The notes beneath the pieces were generated by a model. That model saw only the letters and a program-made list of their open reading frames with translations. It was not told the origin of the DNA and did not search any database. Shown in pieces: positions 31,422-36,957 of a stretch of 36,957 nucleotides of DNA. Origin of the DNA: Verrucomicrobiota bacterium (GTDB lineage Bacteria > Verrucomicrobiota > Verrucomicrobiia > Limisphaerales > Fontisphaeraceae); NCBI GenBank assembly GCA_037139415.1, contig JBAXGN010000064.1, forward strand, positions 1 to 36,957, written 5' to 3'. The translations under genes were made by a program, and so were the position numbers. The stretch's first letter is position 1; every line of letters begins with the position of its first letter.

Positions 31422-34400
31422 ATGTTCACGTATAACCGTATCGCCCATGCCAATGCAGGCATTCAGCACTTGGTGATTTGGGCACTGTTCGCGCTGGCGA
31501 TTCCGGTGTGCCTGGCGGCATCCCTGGATGAGGCTGAGTTTTCAGTGATCTCCGGCCCTGCCTCCCCGCAGGTGGCGTGGGCGGTGCTTCAGGACGGGGA
31601 CGGCTTGCGGCTGGCATTCAAGCTCGAACCCACCACGGCGGCTTCCCCCAAATTGGCCGTGGGTGTGTCGGCAGATCATACCCTTGTGCTTGGCGAACGT
31701 GACGCCACCGCCACTCGGATTGGCGAACAGGTTCTCTATGAGTTTCAGGTCAAGGGGGCGACGCTGGTGGATACCCCTGCCGGTTGGCAGCGGCTTCGCC
31801 TTGGTTTCGCCGTGAGTTGGCCGGGGGGATCCGGTGGCCAGGATCAACAGCGTGAGCGTTATGCGCATCTCGATTCCGCCGCGCCACACACGGGGTTGTC
31901 GCGTAGTCCGATTGACTGGATGCCATTGGACTTGGTTGAACATCGGCGGGAAGTGGGGGATCGCCGGCTCGCGCTGGCCATCGCCTTTGAGCAGCCGCTG
32001 GATGGCAAGGCCACCGTCGTGATCGAGGATGACCAGGGCCGGCGCATTCGCAATCTGGTCAGCGGGCAACCCTACGGCAAAGGTCCCGCCCGCGTGGCGT
32101 GGGATGGGCTGGACGAGGACGGCGTGGTTGTCAAGCCGGGGGCCTATCACTGGCGCTCCATTCATCATCCAGGCATTCGTCCCGAGCATCTGTTTTCATT
32201 CTGCAACGACGGTCAGCCGACCTGGCGCACGGGCACCGGCACGGACATGTGGGGGGCGGACCACAGTGTGTTCGTCTCAGCGGCTGCCAATGCCCGGTTC
32301 ACGTTCTTCGGTGGGTCCGTTGCTGAATCTGGCTATGCCATGGTGGCCGTGGATCAGCAGGGGGTAAAACGGATGCATTATAATCCGCTGGCTGGCACTG
32401 GCATCGAGCGGGTCTTCCTCGCCGCCGATGATCAGCAACTCTACGCCGCTCACGACGGTTTTGCCTGGGGGGACAAGACGAAACGTGGCAAGTCTGACTG
32501 GAAGGGTATTCAAAAGATCACGCTGACCCGATTCGACATTGCCACGGGCCGGGTGCGCGATTATCCGGGCCATCGATTTGCAGTGCTGGCCACCAACGAA
32601 ATCGGGCCGGGATCGGCTCATCCTGATTGGAAGGAGCCGAGCCTGCGGGGGATGACGTTGATCGGATCAAGCTTGTACGTGTCGGACCATCACGCGGATC
32701 GCATCCTGGTGGTGGAGGCGAAAACGGGGCGGGTGGAGCGTGAAATCAAATTGCCCCAACCAGGCGCGCTTGCGGAAATGCGCGGCCAGCTTCTGGCGGT
32801 TTCGGAGGATCGCCTGGTGCGCATCGAGGGAGTGACGGTGAAGCCGCTGAATATACCCGCCAACCTCAAGCCCCAAGGCATTGTTGCGTCCAAGGACCGC
32901 ATTTATGTGACGGATGGCGCGACTCATACCGTGATGATCTTGGAGGCGAACGGTGCCCGCTTGAGCAGCCTGGGCACCCTCGGCGGCGCGTACCAGGGGG
33001 CGTATGACCCCAAACGCATGGTCAACCCGCGCGGGCTGGCGCTGGCCAATAACGGTTGGCTGTGGGTCACCGAGGATCGCTGGAATCCCAAACGTCTCAC
33101 CGCCTGGGATGTGGCGGCCGGGCGGGTGGTGGTGGAAAAGTTTGGTCCCACCGCGTATGGTGCTCCCGGCGCCGGATTTGATACGGCGGACGCTTCCCGC
33201 TGGATTGGCCAGGGCGCGCTCTGGCAGGTGGATTTGAAGCAGCAGCGCGTCCAATGCCGCAGCATTCTCCAGCAGGAACCGACCGGTCCCGCCGCTTCGG
33301 CCACGCACTGGAGCTTTCTGCATCAGGACGGCCGCACGTTCCTGATCGGTTTTGGAAAAGTGACCAGCATCAACGAACTGAAGCCCGACGGTTCAATGAA
33401 GCCGCTGGCGTTTGTGGCCTCCACTCACCAGTATGGCTATGCCTGCAACTGGCGTCCGCCACAAGCTTTCATCGACGCCTTTAATAAAACCTATCCGGCC
33501 AAGCCGTACCGGAGTGGCGCGGTGATGGACAAGGGTCCCGGTGTGCTTTGGGTGGATCGCAACGGTGATCGTGAAATCCAGTCTGAGGAACTCGATTTCT
33601 CGACGGAGGTGGAACGCTTTGCCGGCTCCGGTTGGGGGCACGACCAGCACGATCTCACGCTGCGCCTGCCGGCAACTTTCAATGGCAAGACGGTGCTCGT
33701 CACCTTGAAGCCCAATGGGTACAACGCGGGTGGCGCGCCCAATTACCCCACGCTGAATGCCGCCTGTGCCGCTGGTATTCCGATTGCGCTGCAACATAAC
33801 GAGCGCGAAAGCGCGGTGGATCGTTTCAATAATCTGCTCGTCAATTCGGACCCCAAGATGTCCGCGTTCGCCCCGGATGGCCGCTTGCTCTGGACCTATC
33901 CCAACCGCTGGAGCAACGTCCACGGTTCCCATGCCGCGCCGCTGCCGGAGATCGGCGTGATGCAAGGCGTCCTGTTCTTTCTCGGCATGGCCGAATTGGA
34001 TGCGAAATCCGATGTGTTCGTTTGCAACGGGAATCATGGCCGCTTCTTTGTTCTCACCAGCGATGGCCTTTATCTGGATGAGATGTTCAAGGATGTCCGC
34101 ATGGGTAGTGCGCTGGATGCTTACCTCATTGGCGGCGAATGTTTTGGCGGGTTCTTTGGCCGCTCCAAGACCGACGGCAATTATTATCTGCAATCCGGTC
34201 ACACGGATTATCGCATCTTCCGCATCGAGGGCCTGAATCAGGTGCGCCGTCAGGAAGGCACGCTGACCGTCTCAGCGGCTCAGGCTCTGGCTGCCGAACG
34301 CGTGTTGGCTGGGCGCATTGCGCAGCAATCGCCCAAACGCCAGGCGGTGTTGGCCCGTTTGACCACGCCTCCGGTGGTGGACGGGCGCGGTACCGGCTTT

Positions 34401-35033
34401 ACCGGTGCGCCCGTAATTTCCTGGGATAAGTCTGGCAAATTCCCCGTGCGCGTCTGGGCTGGATTCGACGCCCGCAATTTGTATCTCAGTTACCAGGTGG
34501 CTGATGAATCTCCCTGGGTCAACAACGGCAAGGATTGGACCACCCTGTTCAAAACTGGCGACAGCGTGGACCTGCAACTCGGCACGGATACTTCGGCTCC
34601 GCCCGCCCGTTCGGGTCCGGTCCCGGGCGATCTCCGGTTGCTCATGGCGCCGTTCGAGGGCAAGCCCGTGGCGGTTCTTTACCGTCACCGGCTGCCGGCC
34701 AAGGAGAATCCCGTGACCTTCACGTGTCCGTGGCGCAGTGAGACGGTGGATTCGGTGAAGCTGCTGGCCGAGGTGAAAATTCAAGTGCGCCGTGAAAACA
34801 ATAGTTACCGGGTGGATGCCGCCATCCCTTGGACTGAACTCGGGCTGAAAGAGCCGGCGGGCAAAACCTTCGCCGCCGATTTTGGCGTGATCTACGGGGA
34901 CAGCGGTGGGGCGGTGAATTTATTGCGTTCCTATTGGTCCAACCAAAACACCAGCCTGGTCAATGATGTGCCCGGCGAAATTATGCTCACCCCCAATCTC
35001 TGGGGCAGCATCACCTTTGCGGAGGGCAAATAA
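31422..35033 (+). CDS. Large secreted beta-propeller protein with FlgD-like Ig and CBM9-like domains
   Basis: The 1203-residue product has a signal peptide (about 1-33, WALFALAIPVCLAAS). An N-terminal beta-rich region (35-180) leads to a FlgD-like Ig domain (about 185-245: GKATVVIEDDQGRRIRNLVS, then AWDGLDEDGVVVKPGAYHWR). The centre (about 250-950) is a propeller of NHL/PQQ-like blades: LIGSSLYVSDHHADRILVVE, KDRIYVTDGATHTVMILE and LALANNGWLWVTED. A D-x-N-x-D-x-x-I-x calcium-loop-like segment, DRNGDREIQSEE, lies at about 707-718. The C-terminal about 210 residues resemble the CBM9/DOMON sandwich (FPVRVWAGFDARNLYLSYQV, GDSVDLQLGTD). No catalytic signature is evident, so binding, scaffolding or lyase-type activity all remain open. 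It is followed 1 bp later by a second propeller gene. Confidence 0.78.
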   Translation: MFTYNRIAHANAGIQHLVIWALFALAIPVCLAASLDEAEFSVISGPASPQVAWAVLQDGDGLRLAFKLEPTTAASPKLAVGVSADHTLVLGERDATATRIGEQVLYEFQVKGATLVDTPAGWQRLRLGFAVSWPGGSGGQDQQRERYAHLDSAAPHTGLSRSPIDWMPLDLVEHRREVGDRRLALAIAFEQPLDGKATVVIEDDQGRRIRNLVSGQPYGKGPARVAWDGLDEDGVVVKPGAYHWRSIHHPGIRPEHLFSFCNDGQPTWRTGTGTDMWGADHSVFVSAAANARFTFFGGSVAESGYAMVAVDQQGVKRMHYNPLAGTGIERVFLAADDQQLYAAHDGFAWGDKTKRGKSDWKGIQKITLTRFDIATGRVRDYPGHRFAVLATNEIGPGSAHPDWKEPSLRGMTLIGSSLYVSDHHADRILVVEAKTGRVEREIKLPQPGALAEMRGQLLAVSEDRLVRIEGVTVKPLNIPANLKPQGIVASKDRIYVTDGATHTVMILEANGARLSSLGTLGGAYQGAYDPKRMVNPRGLALANNGWLWVTEDRWNPKRLTAWDVAAGRVVVEKFGPTAYGAPGAGFDTADASRWIGQGALWQVDLKQQRVQCRSILQQEPTGPAASATHWSFLHQDGRTFLIGFGKVTSINELKPDGSMKPLAFVASTHQYGYACNWRPPQAFIDAFNKTYPAKPYRSGAVMDKGPGVLWVDRNGDREIQSEELDFSTEVERFAGSGWGHDQHDLTLRLPATFNGKTVLVTLKPNGYNAGGAPNYPTLNAACAAGIPIALQHNERESAVDRFNNLLVNSDPKMSAFAPDGRLLWTYPNRWSNVHGSHAAPLPEIGVMQGVLFFLGMAELDAKSDVFVCNGNHGRFFVLTSDGLYLDEMFKDVRMGSALDAYLIGGECFGGFFGRSKTDGNYYLQSGHTDYRIFRIEGLNQVRRQEGTLTVSAAQALAAERVLAGRIAQQSPKRQAVLARLTTPPVVDGRGTGFTGAPVISWDKSGKFPVRVWAGFDARNLYLSYQVADESPWVNNGKDWTTLFKTGDSVDLQLGTDTSAPPARSGPVPGDLRLLMAPFEGKPVAVLYRHRLPAKENPVTFTCPWRSETVDSVKLLAEVKIQVRRENNSYRVDAAIPWTELGLKEPAGKTFAADFGVIYGDSGGAVNLLRSYWSNQNTSLVNDVPGEIMLTPNLWGSITFAEGK
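35021..35025 (+). promoter_or_regulatory. Shine-Dalgarno GGAGG inside the upstream gene end
   Basis: A strong GGAGG lies 9 nt before the ATG at 35035 and within the last codons of the preceding gene. It fixes the start of the second propeller gene and ties the two into one operon. Confidence 0.6.
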
Positions 35034-35034
35034 G

Positions 35035-36837
35035 ATGAATTACGCGAGGCAAATTACCAATCAAGCAGGGGCCGAGGTAACGAGGCTCAAATATCCAGAC
35101 CGTAGGTTCCCCACGGTTTTCCCCAGCTTTCTCGTAGCACTGATGAGTTTCGTTCTGTCAACCCAGGCGCAAACCATTACGTGGGACGGGGTCCTGGGTA
35201 ACTCCGGGCAGCAAGGGGCTGCACTGGTGCGTTTTGGCAGCGTGGGCTCCAGCACCAAGGGGCCCATCGCCGGCGGGACTGCGGCGGGCATGGGCGTGGC
35301 GTACGACCGGTTCGGCTCGCTCTGGGATCGCGGCGGTTCCGGCACGCTCAACCGTTATGCCTTGGATGGCCGGCTGCTTGGACAATACCAGATTCCCCAC
35401 GGCATCGGACGCAACGATCAACTCATTCTGGTGGGCGACACGCTCGTGATGCAGCTCCAGGACAAACTGTTCACCTTGCCCATCACCGCAGCGGCTGGCA
35501 CGGCCGCCATCGCGCTCAAGCGTGCCTCTCTGGCTTTGTCGTTTGGAACTTTCCAAGACCAGTTCGCTTCCTGGTCTGGTTCGGAAATTTTGTTGGTGAA
35601 TCCGCTCACCGGCCAGGCCCGGACGGTGATGACCGCCACCAATGTTCAACAGCTTGAACTCGGTCCTGACGGGGCTCTGTATGTGGCCACGGGCGGCAAG
35701 GTCCACAAATATGTCGCCGGTCAGGAGATCGTTCAGGGGTGGCCCCGCAACGTGCCGGGTGAACGCATGCAACTGCTGGACGGCGCGTTCTACGGTCAGG
35801 CCTGGCACGGCACCATTCGGCGGTTCACGAGCGGGCTTGAACCCGATCCCGGCGTGGTCCTCGGCGGTTCCTCCGGCTCGTTTATCGGGCATCTCGACCA
35901 AAATTCCGAACTCTCCAACGGACGCGGCCTCGCGCGCATCCGCCCCGGTCTCTACGCGGTTTCCGGTTTCACGGGCACGCTGCACCTGTTGGCGTGGGAT
36001 GCCCAAAAACAGCAGTTCCAGATTGTCCGCCGAATCGGTTGCGCGCCGGTGGGGCATGGTTTGGCCGTGGATCGTTCGGGTAATGTCTGGTGGCATTATG
36101 GCGCTTGGAAGTGGTCTGATACGCCCGCCACCCCGCTGCAATCAGGCATCAATGCGCCCGAGGAAATCGCCACTCCGGTGATGCTGGAGAGCGACCATTT
36201 GGTTGCGCCTGCCTGGATGTGGGGCAAGCCCACCTTCCTCAATGGGCCGCTGACCACCGAGGTGGAGATTCATCGCGTCGAGAATGGCAAGTGCGACCTG
36301 CTGCGTCCGCTGATGGCGTCGGTCGTTTATAAATCAGCCGGTCGTCTGGTCCTGCTGGCCGCCGGCCCGACCGGCAAGGTCGCCGCATTTAATATCGGCA
36401 CCGATGGCAAATACGCGAGTGATGCCGCCCCGGTGACGCTGGCCACCGCCTCGCCCATCAAATCACTCGCCTCGCTGGCGATGAAGGACGCCAATACCTT
36501 GCTGATCGCGGCGGACGGCAGTGTCATTGAATTGGCATTAAGCGGGAACAGTTGGAAGGAATCGCGCCGCTGGTCGCAATGGGCCGGCGACCATTTCGGC
36601 GCTGAAATCTGTCTCGCGTGTGACGCTGGCCGCCTATGGATTGCCGACACGCAGCGCCAACGCGTATTGGTCTTTGATGCCGCCAGCGGGAATTTATTGG
36701 CGGGCTGCGGCTTGGTGGATAAACCGGGTGCTGATCTGCGCCAGTTCGATGCTCCGCGCACCATTGCCGCCCGCAACCATCGCGCGGTGGTGTACGATGC
36801 CGGCAATCAGCGCCTGGTCAAGTTATTGTTCAAATAA
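35035..36837 (+). CDS. Secreted beta-propeller (NHL-like) protein
   Basis: The 600-residue product has an unusually long N-region before its hydrophobic signal segment (VFPSFLVALMSFVLSTQAQ, ending near residue 46). The remainder is a propeller with NHL/SMP-30-like blades: GMGVAYDRFGSLWDRGGSG, LELGPDGALYVATGGKVHKY, GHGLAVDRSGNVWWHYGA and GRLWIADTQRQRVLVFDAAS. The final DAPRTIAARNHRAVVYDAGN closes the ring. No catalytic residues are recognisable; such proteins often bind ligands or partner proteins. It has its own strong ribosome-binding site and follows the larger propeller gene by 1 bp, so the two products may form a complex. Only non-coding sequence follows within the window. Confidence 0.78.
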   Translation: MNYARQITNQAGAEVTRLKYPDRRFPTVFPSFLVALMSFVLSTQAQTITWDGVLGNSGQQGAALVRFGSVGSSTKGPIAGGTAAGMGVAYDRFGSLWDRGGSGTLNRYALDGRLLGQYQIPHGIGRNDQLILVGDTLVMQLQDKLFTLPITAAAGTAAIALKRASLALSFGTFQDQFASWSGSEILLVNPLTGQARTVMTATNVQQLELGPDGALYVATGGKVHKYVAGQEIVQGWPRNVPGERMQLLDGAFYGQAWHGTIRRFTSGLEPDPGVVLGGSSGSFIGHLDQNSELSNGRGLARIRPGLYAVSGFTGTLHLLAWDAQKQQFQIVRRIGCAPVGHGLAVDRSGNVWWHYGAWKWSDTPATPLQSGINAPEEIATPVMLESDHLVAPAWMWGKPTFLNGPLTTEVEIHRVENGKCDLLRPLMASVVYKSAGRLVLLAAGPTGKVAAFNIGTDGKYASDAAPVTLATASPIKSLASLAMKDANTLLIAADGSVIELALSGNSWKESRRWSQWAGDHFGAEICLACDAGRLWIADTQRQRVLVFDAASGNLLAGCGLVDKPGADLRQFDAPRTIAARNHRAVVYDAGNQRLVKLLFK

Positions 36838-36877
36838 AGTCCCTCCGCCGGATAATGTCCTCCTCCCCATGAACCGC

Positions 36878-36902
36878 GTAGCCGCTGCCGTCAGGCGGCG
36901 CA
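36878..36902. repeat. Palindromic intergenic repeat, copy 2
   Basis: The unit starts GTAGCCG, contains GTCAG and ends CGGCGCA, like the copy at 10486-10510. Stem gccgc (36881-36885) pairs with gcggc (36895-36899), with an additional T-G wobble. A small open frame starting ATGAACCGCGTAGCC runs through it to the window end; I consider it repeat-derived, not a gene. Confidence 0.55.
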
Positions 36903-36957
36903 AACTTCAGAACACCGCATCTGCGCCGAATAATTTGATACCATTGGGGATTGGCGG

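Noticed and set aside
36870-36957. Start of a new gene at the window end (ATGAACCGCGTAGCC)
   Set aside because: The frame begins inside the palindromic repeat, resembles repeat-derived frames and cannot be followed beyond the window.

Overview
The window looks like a chromosomal segment of a Verrucomicrobiota bacterium, probably of the Pedosphaera/Limisphaerales type. The grounds are a type II-like pseudopilin with an H-X9-DG C-terminal motif, very large secreted proteins with PA14, LamG and autotransporter-associated strand repeats, many short 'ALLLAPLA'-style signal peptides, Tat-type leaders on oxidoreductase-like proteins, and hairpin-rich intergenic repeats. The taxonomic call is an inference from gene style; no rRNA or marker gene is present. 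Layout: positions 1-1040 are non-coding and repetitive, with a 21-bp periodic CACGTG array followed by a dense run of REP-like hairpins. Two minus-strand genes follow (membrane protein, pseudopilin). Divergent from them is a 7.7-kb gene for a giant multidomain heparinase/alginate-lyase-like protein. After about 750 bp of repeats and a gene remnant comes a long plus-strand run (11.1-29.0 kb) of mostly exported enzymes: enolase-superfamily protein, clan GH-A glycosidase, CE1-like esterase, an internally deleted sulfatase, two SGNH hydrolases (one with a CBM9-like domain), an unknown exported protein, a third SGNH hydrolase, a GH9 glucanase, an unknown helical-toroid-like protein, a DUF433/DUF5615 toxin-antitoxin pair with a truncated toxin, a PL6 chondroitinase-B-like lyase and a five-bladed-propeller glycosidase. 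A minus-strand pair (trypsin-like protease, then Tat-exported Gfo/Idh/MocA protein) is followed by a plus-strand pair of large exported beta-propeller proteins, the first with a FlgD-like Ig domain and a CBM9-like C-terminus. How they fit together: nearly every gene carries an export signal, and the enzyme set (two uronic-acid lyase types, arabinofuranosidase-like GH-A, GH9, propeller glycosidase, four acyl-esterase-type enzymes and a sulfatase remnant) fits dismantling of a decorated, probably acetylated and formerly sulfated, uronate-containing polysaccharide. No transporter, SusC/D pair, sensor or transcription factor is visible, so this is an enzyme locus and not a complete utilisation locus. 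Several junctions are ATGA overlaps (14820, 16279, 24167, 26368, 30228), which supports translational coupling. Evidence of gene decay and recombination is concentrated at 10.8-11.1 kb, 15.0 kb and 26.4 kb.
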